64,000 nt of DNA from Paenibacillus chitinolyticus NBRC 15660 (GCF_000739915.1 NZ_BBJT01000012.1:124001-188000); one strand, 5' to 3'. Numbered from the stretch's first letter, positions 21,660-31,059 are shown. The notes: generated by a model from the letters alone, not told the origin. Numbers and translations are program-made.

Positions 21660-22745
21660 TTATACGCGGATGACTTCCTGACCCGCCGCCTTGAGCAGCC
21701 GGTTCATGACGGCGCGGCCTATTCCCGTGTCCGGGCAGCCTTCCGCGAGAATATACGTCGCTCCCTCGCGGTCGAACTGCCGGAGTGCGGCATACAGCCC
21801 GCGCGCGATCGTCTCCGGCTCGGCCAAACGGCCGGAGGAGACTACGGCGTCCGCGTGATGCAGCCCGCGGCGCTCGTCATAGGTGAGCACCCCTGTACGC
21901 TCACCGCGGGCTTTGGCGGCGTCCAGGTCACGCCGCATCCACTCGGCGACGGCCTTCGGATCGTCGCCCAGCACCACGCGCATGCTCCCCTTCGGGGCAT
22001 AATGCGCGTACTTCATGCCGGGAGCCCGCGGCGTCCCGGCCGGTTCCTCGGTGCGTGCGGGTTCGCGCACCGGCACGTCCGGCAGCGCCTCGCGCAGCTG
22101 CTCGGCCGTCACCCCGCCGGGGCGCAGGATGTAGATCGCCCCGGACGCCCACTCCACGACGGTCGACTCTACGCCGACGCCCGTCGGGCCGCCGTCGACG
22201 ATGCCGCCGATTCGTCCGCCGAGATCATCGGCGACGTGTTCCGCCATCGTCGGGCTGGGTCGCCCCGAGCTGTTCGCGCTCGGGGCCGCAACCGGGCAGC
22301 CTGCGGCGCGCAGCAGCGCCAAGGCGACCGGATGGTCGGGGATGCGGACCCCGACGGTAGACAGCCCCGCCGTCACGAGCGGGGAAACCGCGCCCGCGCG
22401 AACCGGCACGATGACCGTCAGGGGCCCGGGCCAGAAGACATCCATGAGCCTGCGCAGGGGCTCGGCCGGCGTCCCCTCCGCGAACGCGTCCATTTGAGAG
22501 CGGTCCGCGATGTGGACGATCAGCGGGTTGTCCGACGGACGGCCCTTGGCCCGGTAAATACCTTCAACCGCAGCGGAATTGGTCGCATCCGCTCCCAAGC
22601 CGTATACCGTTTCCGTCGGAAACGCTACGGTCTCTCCTTGGACGAGAAGCCCGGCAGCTTCGGCAATCGCTTTATCCGCCGTTTCTCTTGTTCCCGTCCC
22701 CGTTCCGGCTTCATCGTGAATCTTCCATAGTTTAGTCGTTGTCAA
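21660..22745 (-). CDS. ywlC: Threonylcarbamoyl-AMP synthase, Sua5 type
   Basis: Makes threonylcarbamoyl-AMP for t6A modification of tRNAs reading ANN codons. 361 residues: YrdC/Sua5 N-terminal domain (FPTETVYGLGADATN, KGRPSDNPLIVHIADR, FWPGPLTVIVP, APSANSSGRPSPT) and a C-terminal Sua5 domain from about residue 240 (GMKYAHYAPKG). The start is a TTG at 22745 with AAGGGTGA upstream; no ATG exists before the catalytic domain. GC is higher here than in neighbours. Confidence 0.93.
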   Translation of the reverse strand: MTTTKLWKIHDEAGTGTGTRETADKAIAEAAGLLVQGETVAFPTETVYGLGADATNSAAVEGIYRAKGRPSDNPLIVHIADRSQMDAFAEGTPAEPLRRLMDVFWPGPLTVIVPVRAGAVSPLVTAGLSTVGVRIPDHPVALALLRAAGCPVAAPSANSSGRPSPTMAEHVADDLGGRIGGIVDGGPTGVGVESTVVEWASGAIYILRPGGVTAEQLREALPDVPVREPARTEEPAGTPRAPGMKYAHYAPKGSMRVVLGDDPKAVAEWMRRDLDAAKARGERTGVLTYDERRGLHHADAVVSSGRLAEPETIARGLYAALRQFDREGATYILAEGCPDTGIGRAVMNRLLKAAGQEVIRV

Positions 22746-22774
22746 AGCTGTTCACCCTTACTGGTTTCCGAAAT

Positions 22775-23485
22775 TTATCTGAACAGATTCAGGAAGAATC
22801 CGATGATGCCTTGAAGCAGTTCCCACAGAAAAAATTTCACTTCCGTATCTCCGCCGGCAGTTGCGGCAGCCGCCGATCCTTCGGCCGGAGCGTCCGCCGT
22901 TTTTTTCTGCACGCCAGCGGTTTTGGCCTCATCGGTTCCTTTCCCGCCGTCTTCGGCAGGAGCTGCCTGAGCCACCGCTTCGCCCGACACGCCGTCTACA
23001 AAGCAAAGAGGAGGAAAAAGCACGCACCACCAGTTCTGGCCTTTCCCTTCACCGAGAGATACACGAAGAGCTTCATAATCCCCGGCCGGATAAACGCGAT
23101 TGCCGTACATTTTGGTCGGGAACGGTACCTGTCCGAGCTCCACGGTGTAAGGAAGTCCTCCCAGACCGCGGGATGTCAATGTATTGCGGACGACTTCTTC
23201 CAGAACCGGAAGGTTTTGCTGCACAATTTGTCTCGCTTCGTCAATAGAATGCGGTCCGGTGACCCACTCGTTCATCTGAGCGACAATAGCGTCCCGCACC
23301 AGCCGCTTGATGGCCTGATCCTCCGGCTTATCGGAGTTGGCCAGTATACGAAGACGGATCGACTGATCCGGGATAGCCCCTTCCGCCAGAGCTGCGTTCG
23401 AACGTGTACCTTCCCAGCTCATCATCATGATGGCAAGAGCGAAAAACGTATAAAACAAGTGCTTGTATGATTTACGGATGACCAT
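22775..23485 (-). CDS. spoIIR: Stage II sporulation protein R
   Basis: Forespore-made signal protein that activates SpoIIGA so that pro-sigma-E is processed in the mother cell. 236 residues: one N-terminal hydrophobic segment (LFYTFFALAIMMMSW), then the SpoIIR domain (IPDQSIRLRILANSD, QAIKRLVRDAIV, NWWCVLFPPLCFVD) and an Ala/Gly/Lys-rich tail before a hydrophobic end (FFLWELLQGIIGFFLNLF). ATG at 23485 behind GGGAGG. A candidate sigma-F promoter is upstream, matching its forespore role. Confidence 0.93.
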   Translation of the reverse strand: MVIRKSYKHLFYTFFALAIMMMSWEGTRSNAALAEGAIPDQSIRLRILANSDKPEDQAIKRLVRDAIVAQMNEWVTGPHSIDEARQIVQQNLPVLEEVVRNTLTSRGLGGLPYTVELGQVPFPTKMYGNRVYPAGDYEALRVSLGEGKGQNWWCVLFPPLCFVDGVSGEAVAQAAPAEDGGKGTDEAKTAGVQKKTADAPAEGSAAAATAGGDTEVKFFLWELLQGIIGFFLNLFR

Positions 23486-23559
23486 AATAATTCCCTCCCG
23501 TTTCCCGGAAAAACAGCGCCAGCTTCGAAGCCGTTCTCTGTTTCTTCCTCTGTAACGGT

Positions 23560-23589
23560 TAGTATGGTCAAAAGGCAATTCTTTTAAAC
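23560..23589 (-). promoter_or_regulatory. candidate sigma-F promoter of spoIIR
   Basis: Minus strand GTTTA (consensus GYATA), 15 bases, GACCATACTA (consensus GGNNANAHTR). Spacing fits and one base of each element differs. It lies 75 bases before the spoIIR ATG. Confidence 0.5.
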
Positions 23590-23603
23590 TAGCAATCTAT
23601 GAT

Positions 23604-23619
23604 TTTTTCACGTGGAACA
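23604..23619 (+). other. parS-like chromosome partition site
   Basis: TTTTTCACGTGGAACA matches the ParB/Spo0J site TGTTTCACGTGGAACA (complement of TGTTCCACGTGAAACA) at 15 of 16 positions. It lies in the spoIIR-prmC gap. The rest of that gap (23590-23849) holds no gene I can see, only a weak CTCG...CGAG hairpin followed by T6 near 23735-23760 on the minus strand. Confidence 0.75.
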
Positions 23620-23849
23620 TTTTCCGGGTGTGAAACATATAAACCTTTTGGAAAGTGACCGTCAATCGCGGCGACATCCTCGCAGCACAGAACTTTCCCT
23701 AACACGCGTATTTGCTGAACGTGCTGATAAGTCTTAAAAAATGATCTCGCTAGATACGAGGTTTATAGATTTCCCGATAGGGGAAGGGTAATAGTAAACC
23801 CTATTTGCCGCGTTGACAAAACCTTCAGCCTCTCTCTGTTAGTGGGAAG

Positions 23850-24755
23850 CTATTCTTTTTCCGAGGGGTCCTGTATCGCTATGACATGCCGGTCGATCCC
23901 CGCCAGGTCCTTCACGAAGCGGATCTCGCTCCACTCCCCCGCTGCGCGCAGCAGGTCCGCCACTGCCTCCGCCTGATGGATGCCGACTTCCAGCCCGACC
24001 AGCCTCGGCTGTCTCGGCAGCAGGGGGATCTGGCCGGCCAGCCGCCGGTACAGATCCAGCCCGTCTTCGCCTCCGAACAGCGCGAGATGCGGCTCATAGT
24101 CGCGCACCTCCGGCTGCAGCGACGGCGAATCCCCCGCCGGAATGTACGGCGGGTTCGAAACCAGGATGTCGACGGGCAGCTCCCGTTCGACGCAGGGCAG
24201 GAGCAGATCGCCCTCGTAGAAGGAGATCCGCTCCCCGACGCCGCACTGTCCGGCGTTGCCCTTGGCGACCTCCAGCGCCTCCGGCGAGAGGTCGCATGCC
24301 GCCGCGCGCCAATCGGGGCGCGCGTGCAGCAGGCTCACCGGGATAGCTCCGCTCCCGGTGCCGATATCCGCAAGGAGCGGAGCGCCTTGCGGGAACAGGC
24401 GCGAGCCCTCGCGGAGGATTTCCTCCACGAGGAGCTCGGTTTCGGGACGCGGGATTAGGACCGCGTCCGTGACCCGGAGCGTCAGGCCGTAGAACTCCTG
24501 CTCGCCGGTGATGTACTGCACCGGCTCCCCCGCGGCCTTACGCTCCACGACCTCGCCCCACTGCTCCGCATGCGCAGCGGGAAAAGGCTCTTCCATCCGG
24601 AAGAAGAATTCCGTCCGGTTAAGACCCAGCACGTGCTGAAGCAGAATCTCCGCACAAATAGCCCCGTCCTGGATTTGCCGCTCTTTGAAAAAAGAAGAAG
24701 CCTGGGTATAGGCTTCTCGGATTGACATGCCGGCTTGATAAATAAGCCTGTTCAT
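23850..24755 (-). CDS. prmC: Peptide chain release factor glutamine methyltransferase
   Basis: Methylates the glutamine of the GGQ motif in release factors using S-adenosylmethionine. About 301 residues. N-terminal helical domain, then ADIGTGSGAIPVSLL (SAM loop) and SNPPYIP, the NPPY catalytic motif. Start is uncertain: the ATG at 24755 follows AAGGGGAG at long spacing; an ATG nine codons later (MSIREAYTQ) resembles other PrmC N-termini better. It begins eight bases from the prfA stop, so both are coupled. Confidence 0.92.
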   Translation of the reverse strand: MNRLIYQAGMSIREAYTQASSFFKERQIQDGAICAEILLQHVLGLNRTEFFFRMEEPFPAAHAEQWGEVVERKAAGEPVQYITGEQEFYGLTLRVTDAVLIPRPETELLVEEILREGSRLFPQGAPLLADIGTGSGAIPVSLLHARPDWRAAACDLSPEALEVAKGNAGQCGVGERISFYEGDLLLPCVERELPVDILVSNPPYIPAGDSPSLQPEVRDYEPHLALFGGEDGLDLYRRLAGQIPLLPRQPRLVGLEVGIHQAEAVADLLRAAGEWSEIRFVKDLAGIDRHVIAIQDPSEKE

Positions 24756-24762
24756 GATGGTT

Positions 24763-25833
24763 TTATTGCTCCCCTTTTTCAAGAAGCTCGGCCTGCGCCG
24801 TCATAGTCAGAGCATTGACGATTTCGCCCATATCTCCGTTCAAGATGGTATCCAGCTTGTGAAGCGTTAGACCGATGCGGTGGTCCGTTACGCGGCTTTG
24901 CGGGAAGTTGTAGGTCCGGATGCGCTCGCTGCGGTCACCCGTACCGACCTTGCTCTTACGCTCGCCGGCGTACTTCGCTTCTTCTTCCTGGCGTTTAACA
25001 TCGTAAATACGAGCGCGCAAAACCTGCAGCGCTTTCGCCTTGTTATCGTTCTGGGACTTGCCGTCCTGGCAGGTCGCCATAATGCCTGTCGGCACGTGGA
25101 GAACCCGGACCGCAGACTTCGTCGTATTAACGGACTGACCGCCCGCTCCGCTGGAGCAGAACGTATCGACCCGAATATCGCTGTCCTTGATCTCGATATC
25201 GATCTCTTCCATTTCCGGCATTACGCCGACCGTGGAAGTGGACGTATGAATACGGCCGCCCGATTCCGTAACCGGAATCCGCTGAACGCGGTGTGCGCCG
25301 CTTTCGTATTTCATTTTGCTGTAAGCGCCCTTGCCGTTGATCATGAAAATAATCTCTTTAAACCCGCCAAGGTCGTTCAGGTTCGCTTCCAGCACTTCGG
25401 TTCTCCAGCCTTGGGCGTCCGCATACTTAGAGTACATGCGGTACAGGTCTCCCGCAAACAGAGCGGCCTCATCGCCGCCGGCCGCACCACGGATTTCCAC
25501 GATTACGTTCTTGTCATCGTTAGGATCTTTAGGCAGCATGAGCACGGTCAGACGCTCTTCCAGCTCGTCTTTGCGGCCGGACAGTTCCTCGATCTCCATT
25601 TTCACGAGGTCGCGCATTTCGTCATCAAGCTTCTCAGCCTGCATCGCTTTCGCCGCATCCAGCTGTTCCAGCACGTCTTTGTATTCCACATAAGCATCGT
25701 AGGCTTCTTGTAGGTCGGATTGTTCTTTGGAGAATTCCCGGAGCTTCTTCGTGTCGCTCGTTACATCCGGGTCACAGAGCAGCTCGCTCAGTTTCTCATA
25801 GCGATCCGCCAGAGCCTGCAAACGATCCAGCAT
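24763..25833 (-). CDS. prfA: Peptide chain release factor 1
   Basis: Recognises UAA and UAG stop codons and triggers peptidyl-tRNA hydrolysis. 356 residues. The anticodon-like tripeptide PVT is in [18 protein letters not shown] and the catalytic GGQ is in [20 protein letters not shown] at 25833 with AAGGAG eight bases upstream. It is followed by prmC, its modifying enzyme. Confidence 0.97.
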   Translation of the reverse strand: MLDRLQALADRYEKLSELLCDPDVTSDTKKLREFSKEQSDLQEAYDAYVEYKDVLEQLDAAKAMQAEKLDDEMRDLVKMEIEELSGRKDELEERLTVLMLPKDPNDDKNVIVEIRGAAGGDEAALFAGDLYRMYSKYADAQGWRTEVLEANLNDLGGFKEIIFMINGKGAYSKMKYESGAHRVQRIPVTESGGRIHTSTSTVGVMPEMEEIDIEIKDSDIRVDTFCSSGAGGQSVNTTKSAVRVLHVPTGIMATCQDGKSQNDNKAKALQVLRARIYDVKRQEEEAKYAGERKSKVGTGDRSERIRTYNFPQSRVTDHRIGLTLHKLDTILNGDMGEIVNALTMTAQAELLEKGEQ

Positions 25834-26029
25834 TTGGACCACTCCTTACCATAATGTCAAAATAATCAGGACCTTGCGCTGTTTTTGCAAACAGCTTAAA
25901 TACTAAAGCGCACCTCTCGGCAGCGGTCAGGATAGTTTACGTCGGTGACCGGTTAACCGTTCAAGAGCCTTTATACCGCCGAGGGATGTACATTTCCGCC
26001 TGTTCTATATAACACCGTCTCAAGCTAAG

Positions 26030-26043
26030 GACACAGCTGTGTC
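26030..26043. repeat. 14-bp perfect palindrome after ychF
   Basis: GACACAGCTGTGTC lies six bases past the ychF stop. There is no T-run, so it is not a standard terminator. The rest of the 25834-26049 gap shows nothing I recognise. Confidence 0.4.
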
Positions 26044-26049
26044 TGCTCC

Positions 26050-27150
26050 CTAAACGTTGAAACGGAAGTGCATCACGTCGCCGTCCTGCACGATATATTC
26101 TTTGCCCTCCAGACGAAGCTGGCCTTTCTCTTTGGCCGCGTTCATCGAGCCGGTTGCGGTCAAATCTTCATAAGATACAACTTCCGCCCGGATAAAACCG
26201 CGTTCGAAGTCCGTATGAATGACGGCAGCCGCCTGCGGGGCTTTCGTTCCTTTGCGGATGGTCCACGCTCTTACTTCCTGAACGCCGGCCGTGAAGTACG
26301 TGTAGAGACCGAGCAGCTTGTAGGCCGCTTTGATTAGACGGTCAAGACCGGATTCCTGCAGACCGAGCTCTTCCAGGAACATTGCTTTGTCTTCGCCTTC
26401 GAGTTCTGCGATCTCGGATTCAACCTTCGCGCTGATGGCCACAACCTCCGCGCCTTCTTGAGCCGCAAACTCGCGGACCTTCTGCACGTAAGGGTTGTTG
26501 TCGCCGTCGGCCACTTCCGCTTCGCTCACGTTGGCGGCATAAAGCACGGGCTTCATGGTCAGCAGATGAAGGTCGCGCACAAGCACGCGCTCCTCGTCCG
26601 TCAGCTCCACGCTGCGGGCCGGCTGGTCGTTGTACAGAGCTTCCTTGATCTTCTCGAAGCATTCCACTTCAGCGGCATACTGCTTGTTGCCGCCTTTCAT
26701 ATTTTTGCGCGAACGGTCAATGCGCTTCTCCACGGAATCCAGGTCCGCCAGAATCAGCTCCAGGTTAATCGTCTCGATATCCGAGATCGGATCGACTTTA
26801 CCGGACACGTGGGTAATGTTCTCGTCCACAAAACAGCGGACTACATGCACAATTGCATCCACTTCGCGAATGTTTGCCAAAAATTTATTCCCAAGGCCTT
26901 CGCCTTTGCTCGCGCCTTTGACCAGACCTGCAATATCGACGAATTCAAAAGCAGTCGGCACGATCCGGTTCGGATTCACAATATCGGCCAATTTCTGCAA
27001 TCTTTCGTCAGGCACCTCAACCACACCGACGTTCGGATCAATCGTGCAGAAAGGATAGTTTGCGGATTCGGCACCCGCTTGTGTAATCGCGTTAAATAGC
27101 GTCGATTTTCCTACGTTCGGCAACCCGACGATTCCTGCTTTCAAAGCCAT
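26050..27150 (-). CDS. ychF: Redox-regulated ATPase YchF (Obg family)
   Basis: Ribosome-associated P-loop protein that prefers ATP over GTP. 366 residues. G1 is [17 protein letters not shown]3 is [19 protein letters not shown], and the fourth motif is NVSE rather than NKxD, which explains the ATP preference of the family. The C-terminal TGS domain ends [18 protein letters not shown] at 27150 behind CAAGGAG. Confidence 0.96.
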   Translation of the reverse strand: MALKAGIVGLPNVGKSTLFNAITQAGAESANYPFCTIDPNVGVVEVPDERLQKLADIVNPNRIVPTAFEFVDIAGLVKGASKGEGLGNKFLANIREVDAIVHVVRCFVDENITHVSGKVDPISDIETINLELILADLDSVEKRIDRSRKNMKGGNKQYAAEVECFEKIKEALYNDQPARSVELTDEERVLVRDLHLLTMKPVLYAANVSEAEVADGDNNPYVQKVREFAAQEGAEVVAISAKVESEIAELEGEDKAMFLEELGLQESGLDRLIKAAYKLLGLYTYFTAGVQEVRAWTIRKGTKAPQAAAVIHTDFERGFIRAEVVSYEDLTATGSMNAAKEKGQLRLEGKEYIVQDGDVMHFRFNV

Positions 27151-27198
27151 GTATGTGACACTCCTTGGTTCTCAAATTAAAAAAATGCACCACATTCT

Positions 27199-27227
27199 AT
27201 TATAAACCATTCGTCAAGGGGTTACAA
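27199..27227 (-). promoter_or_regulatory. sigma-A promoter of ychF
   Basis: Minus strand TTGTAA, 17 bases, TATAAT, about 50 bases before the ychF ATG. Confidence 0.65.
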
Positions 27228-27297
27228 TTTGCTTAATTCGGGGGGATCTAGGAGGGCTCCGCTTAACCGATTAGAGTCTTCCGCCCGATAGACGGCC

Positions 27298-27340
27298 GAA
27301 CATCCTGTCCCCATTTTAAGAAAAAAAGGTCAGGATGTTC
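27298..27340. repeat. 10-bp inverted repeat with 23-base spacer
   Basis: GAACATCCTG and CAGGATGTTC flank a spacer holding an A7 run (T7 on the minus strand). It lies between ychF and the membrane-protein gene at 27388. The T-run lies in the loop, not after the stem, so a terminator call is weak. Confidence 0.4.
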
Positions 27341-27387
27341 ATTTAGCGTGCTTTCGTTATCCGATTCTATGTATGAATTCCATTCTG

Positions 27388-27843
27388 TCATTTATTTCTC
27401 AAGTTTTTGAGCAGACCCGCCGCACATAGTCCGACAAACAGAGCCGTCCCGTGCAGTAAGATCGGAAGCCAGGCGGCGGCATCTACCGGAAGCATCATCC
27501 CCCATAGAAAAACGGGCGGGAGCTGAATCAGCACAAGTACGATCGCTATCCCGGCAAGGACGGTACAACTGAGTCCGCAAGCTTTTCCGGGCCGAATCAG
27601 TCCGACCAAACCGGCCAGCAAGATGGCCCCCAGGCCGATGGAAAGATAAGCCCAAAGCTTTAACCCGCGGGGCTCGGCCACGATTTCGTGTGCAATAAAC
27701 TGAATGGAGAATGCCGTTTCTCCTCCCCATATCGGGGTATATAAAATACCCAGCAGCAAGCTGAGCAGACAAGTTCCAAGGATGAACAGGAAATGACCTT
27801 TGGCGAATTGCTTTTGTCCCATTGCTTCACGGTTGGCTGACAA
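27388..27843 (-). CDS. Small four-helix membrane protein, unknown function
   Basis: 151 residues with four clear hydrophobic segments (near residues 18-35, 63-83, 91-112 and 124-145) and a short basic C-terminus. I do not recognise the family. The start is a TTG at 27843 with a very strong GGAGGGGG six bases upstream. It stands alone between ychF and the amino-acid permease, both also on the minus strand. Confidence 0.7.
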   Translation of the reverse strand: MSANREAMGQKQFAKGHFLFILGTCLLSLLLGILYTPIWGGETAFSIQFIAHEIVAEPRGLKLWAYLSIGLGAILLAGLVGLIRPGKACGLSCTVLAGIAIVLVLIQLPPVFLWGMMLPVDAAAWLPILLHGTALFVGLCAAGLLKNLRNK

Positions 27844-27946
27844 CCTGACCCCCTCCTGAAAATGCTCTTAGTTTTATAACGACCGGGAGTCCTTAAAGGT
27901 TCCAAATCGTGCTTCCAAAAACAAGAGTTTTTCATAAATTTTACTG

Positions 27947-27995
27947 AAAATAAAAAAAGGCAAGTCCGGACTCTATTTCGGAATCCGTCCTTACC
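27947..27995 (-). terminator. Rho-independent terminator after the amino-acid permease
   Basis: Minus strand GGTAAGGACGGATTC, loop, GAGTCCGGACTTGCC with a few mismatches, then TTTTTTTATTTT. Confidence 0.8.
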
Positions 27996-28029
27996 TTATT
28001 TAAACGTTTTGTTCATTCAAGAACCGGAC

Positions 28030-29457
28030 TTACAGTTCAGACTGAGGATTAATGTTGATTCCGGCGCTATCGGAGTTCTTTTCGGAAAGCGCGTTTTTCC
28101 GGTGATATCCCCTGCCGTAGTAAACGACAACGAGAGCGATCAGCCAGATCGGCCCGACAATCAGCGCGACGCGCGTATCTTCGGAGAAGCCGAGAAGAAC
28201 AATGACGAGCACGAGGAATGCCAGAGAGATATAGGAAGTATAAGGCGCCAGCGGCATCTTGTACTTAAGATTACGAACTTGATCCGGGCTTAGTTTCTTG
28301 CGGTATCTCATTTGGGAGATGAGAATCATCGCCCATGTCCATACGGCTCCGAAAGTGGCGATACTTGTTACCCAGGCAAACACTTTTTCCGGAACGATAT
28401 AGTTCAGAATGACGCCGATAAGAAGCGCGACGGCCGATACGACGATGGCTTTGCCCGGAACGCCGGTTTTGGACACTTTACGGAAGGAATCCGGCGCCTC
28501 GCCCTGCTGAGCCAGGTTGAAGAGCATACGGCCCGTACTGAAAATACCGGAGTTACAGGAAGACAGGGCTGCAGTCAGAACAACGAAGTTGATAATTCCC
28601 GCGGCTCCGGGAATTCCGATTTTCTCAAACGTCATGACGAACGGGCTGCCGGCTTTGCCGATTTCATCCCAAGGATAGATGGACATGATGACAACAAGTG
28701 CACCGATGTAGAAAATAAGAATACGCCAGAAGACAGTGTCGATGGCTTTTGCCAGGGTTTTCTCAGGGTTCTGGGCTTCGCCCGCCGTTACCCCGATCAT
28801 CTCAACGCCCAGATAAGCGAACATAACCATCTGGAAAGATAGCAAGAGGCCTGTTACCCCGTTAGGAAGGAATCCTCCGTGGCTCCAAAGGTTGCTGAAT
28901 CCGACTGCGATGCCGCCGTTGCCGAGTCCGAAGAAGATCATCCCGGCTCCGATAACAATCATGCCGATAATCGTGACAATTTTAATCAGGGCGAACCAGA
29001 ACTCGAATTCCCCATAAGCTTTAACGGCGATCAGGTTAATGGCGCTCATGAGAACAAGCGCACCAAGGGCCCAGAGCCAGCGCGGAGTTCCCGGGAACCA
29101 GTACTCCATATAAATGCCGACTGCCGTAATTTCGGCCATACAAGTGATAATCCAGAGGAACCAGTAGTTCCAACCGGTCAAATATCCGAAAAGCGGTGAA
29201 ATATGATTTCTCGCATACCGGCTGAACGAGCCGGCTACGGGATTTTCAATGGCCATTTCTCCGAGAGCTCTCATAATGAAGAAAATAACGAGGCCTCCGA
29301 GCGCGTAAGCCAGCAGAATGCCGGGACCGGCAAGTTTGATCGCGGATGCGGAGCCGAGAAACAGGCCTACACCAATGGCGGCACCAAGCGACATCAAGGT
29401 GATATGTCGTTGTTCCAATCCTCTTTGCAGTTCATTGGTCTGAGTTTTTTTGGACAT
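28030..29457 (-). CDS. Amino-acid permease, AAT/APC family (probable alanine transporter)
   Basis: 475 residues, twelve predicted helices. The family's first-helix loop is visible in LMSLGAAIGVGLFLGSA, with ENPVAGSFSRYARNHISPLFGYLTG-type sequence after helix 3. Similar to the CycA/AapA/AlaP group that moves alanine, D-alanine, serine and glycine. Substrate is inferred from context: it is transcribed away from an AdeR-like regulator, with ald and alr next. The ATG is preceded by AGGAGG. Confidence 0.85.
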   Translation of the reverse strand: MSKKTQTNELQRGLEQRHITLMSLGAAIGVGLFLGSASAIKLAGPGILLAYALGGLVIFFIMRALGEMAIENPVAGSFSRYARNHISPLFGYLTGWNYWFLWIITCMAEITAVGIYMEYWFPGTPRWLWALGALVLMSAINLIAVKAYGEFEFWFALIKIVTIIGMIVIGAGMIFFGLGNGGIAVGFSNLWSHGGFLPNGVTGLLLSFQMVMFAYLGVEMIGVTAGEAQNPEKTLAKAIDTVFWRILIFYIGALVVIMSIYPWDEIGKAGSPFVMTFEKIGIPGAAGIINFVVLTAALSSCNSGIFSTGRMLFNLAQQGEAPDSFRKVSKTGVPGKAIVVSAVALLIGVILNYIVPEKVFAWVTSIATFGAVWTWAMILISQMRYRKKLSPDQVRNLKYKMPLAPYTSYISLAFLVLVIVLLGFSEDTRVALIVGPIWLIALVVVYYGRGYHRKNALSEKNSDSAGININPQSEL

Positions 29458-29490
29458 AGGTACCTCCTGAAAATTCGTATTAAGCGTGTT

Positions 29491-29512
29491 ACTGATTATA
29501 CCCTCCAGAGGG
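29491..29512 (-). promoter_or_regulatory. permease -10 box with adjoining palindrome
   Basis: Minus strand TATAAT lies directly after CCCTC-TG-GAGGG, a short palindrome in the spacer where a -35 box would be needed. No good -35 is seen, suggesting a regulated promoter. Confidence 0.45.
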
Positions 29513-29551
29513 CATGAAGTCTGTCCAACAAAAGTAACTAATTTCTGTAAA

Positions 29552-29565
29552 AGTAAGCGTTATCA
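29552..29565 (-). promoter_or_regulatory. cre-like site 1 (permease/adeR gap)
   Basis: Minus strand TGATAACGCTTACT matches TGWAARCGYTWNCW at 13 of 14. It lies upstream of the permease promoter. Confidence 0.5.
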
Positions 29566-29581
29566 TTTGATTTATGTGTAT

Positions 29582-29595
29582 TGAAAGCGCTTCAT
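29582..29595 (+). promoter_or_regulatory. cre-like site 2 (permease/adeR gap)
   Basis: TGAAAGCGCTTCAT, 13 of 14 to the cre consensus and nearly palindromic. 30 bases from cre-like site 1. Confidence 0.6.
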
Positions 29596-29666
29596 TTACA
29601 AAAAGAAGTGTAGCATATTTGTGTAGGATCTGTTTTTGTGTGATTATGAGAATGTTTCTTTCGCGT

Positions 29667-29684
29667 TTTGTGCAAATGCACAAA
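29667..29684. promoter_or_regulatory. TTTGTG-N6-CACAAA palindrome upstream of the AdeR-like gene
   Basis: Perfect six-base arms with a six-base spacer, the same as upstream of ald. Extra TTTGTG half-sites lie at about 29616 and 29636. Candidate operator of the regulator itself. Confidence 0.6.
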
Positions 29685-29722
29685 CCGTCGCGCTCCGTCT
29701 ATGGCTTTTCGCACAATCGTTT

Positions 29723-29728
29723 TATAAT
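29723..29728 (+). promoter_or_regulatory. -10 box of the AdeR-like gene
   Basis: A perfect TATAAT without a good -35, just downstream of the palindrome. If used, it places the transcript start near 29735 and supports the ATG at 29808 as start. Confidence 0.4.
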
Positions 29729-29807
29729 AAAAGTACCGACTATGAACGAACCTACTTATATAAAAGAAACCGCTTCGCAAGCCAAAGGAAATGGAGTCAA
29801 GACCCGT

Positions 29808-31034
29808 ATGAGCAACGAATTAAATCCGTTTGACCGAAGTTTTGAAAGTTTGGAAGCACTGGCGGATACCATCAGCGAGGTGCTCGGCTGCGCCATCACC
29901 ATAGAAGACGCCAATCATCGGCTGATCGCGTACAGCACGCACGAAGCTCAGACCGACCCCGTACGGATCGCCACGATCGTCGGCCGCCGCGTGCCCGAGA
30001 AGGTTATCGCCAGCCTCTGGCGCGAAGGGTTTATTCAGCAGTTGATGAAAAGCGAGGACCCCGTGCCCATCAAAGCGCTGGATGACGTTAAGCTCGGCCG
30101 CCGCATCGCCATTTCCATCCGCAACAACCGCGAGGTGCTGGGCTACATTTGGGTGCTGGAGGATGCCCGCTTATTGGAAGAAGCCGATTTCCTTCAGCTT
30201 AAGCACGCCTCCCGCGCGGCCAAAACCAAGCTGCTGCAGCTGCAGCAGCAGAAACGCAAGGAGCAGGAAGGATTCGAGGATTTCTTCTGGCAGCTGCTCA
30301 CCGGCCATATTTCCTCGGGCGACGTCGTCCGGCAAAAGTCTGACAAGCTCGGCATTCCTCTCATGGACTGCTTCCAGGTCATGATCGTCGAATTCGATTC
30401 GGATATCAGCGAGCAGAGGGCTCAGCAGATCCGGTACCTTATCAGCACGACTCAGCGGATTCGGATCGCCCTTCATATTGTCGACCGCACCCAGCTTGTT
30501 CTGCTCGGGACCTCTTCTTCCCGTAATCAGTTTGCGGCGGATTCCTCGGAGTTCCTGCGGCTCTTTGCTCAGCAGATGAAAGACCGGTTCGGCGTCTCGC
30601 CCGGACAAACCGCTATCGGCAATATCTATGAAGACTATGGCCTTGTCGAAAAAAGCTACCGGGAGGCTCTCTCCGTTCTTCAGGTGAAGCGGCAGTTTCC
30701 CCAGGAAACGAAACGGTTTATCCATTACCGGGATCTCGGTTTCTATCGCTTTCTTCCTCTTATGGCCGAGGAAAACCGAATTCACGCCCATACCAATCCA
30801 TCCCTGCTTAAACTGCGCCAGTACGACCGGGAGCATAACGGCAATCTCCTGCATACACTGGAAATATTTCTTCTGCAGGACAGCAACGTCAAAGACGCCG
30901 CCGATGCTCTCCACGTTCATACCAACACGCTAAACTACCGGCTGAAACGAATTTCCGAGATTGGCAACATCGATTTGAAAGATATGGACCAGAAAGTCAG
31001 CCTATATCTCGATTTGAAAAGCGAAAAACTTTAG
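29808..31034 (+). CDS. adeR: PucR-family transcriptional regulator, AdeR-like
   Basis: 408 residues. N-terminal sensor-like domain (EVLGCAITIEDANHRLIAY, IAISIRNNREVLGYIWVLE), a central CdaR GGDEF-like domain, and a C-terminal PucR helix-turn-helix (LQDSNVKDAADALHVHTNT). In B. subtilis the PucR member AdeR activates ald; here the gene lies directly before ald in the same direction and diverges from the permease. Start: ATG at 29808 with GGAG 11 bases upstream; an ATG at 29742 is in frame but has no ribosome site. The symbol rests on context. Confidence 0.85.
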   Translation: MSNELNPFDRSFESLEALADTISEVLGCAITIEDANHRLIAYSTHEAQTDPVRIATIVGRRVPEKVIASLWREGFIQQLMKSEDPVPIKALDDVKLGRRIAISIRNNREVLGYIWVLEDARLLEEADFLQLKHASRAAKTKLLQLQQQKRKEQEGFEDFFWQLLTGHISSGDVVRQKSDKLGIPLMDCFQVMIVEFDSDISEQRAQQIRYLISTTQRIRIALHIVDRTQLVLLGTSSSRNQFAADSSEFLRLFAQQMKDRFGVSPGQTAIGNIYEDYGLVEKSYREALSVLQVKRQFPQETKRFIHYRDLGFYRFLPLMAEENRIHAHTNPSLLKLRQYDREHNGNLLHTLEIFLLQDSNVKDAADALHVHTNTLNYRLKRISEIGNIDLKDMDQKVSLYLDLKSEKL

Positions 31035-31059
31035 CGCCACTCGGCAATCTGTGGCAAGC

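Noticed and set aside
21411-21660. Mn-sensing yybP-ykoY riboswitch before mntP.
   Set aside because: I searched the minus strand for its conserved stretches and did not see them; a small open frame occupies the space.
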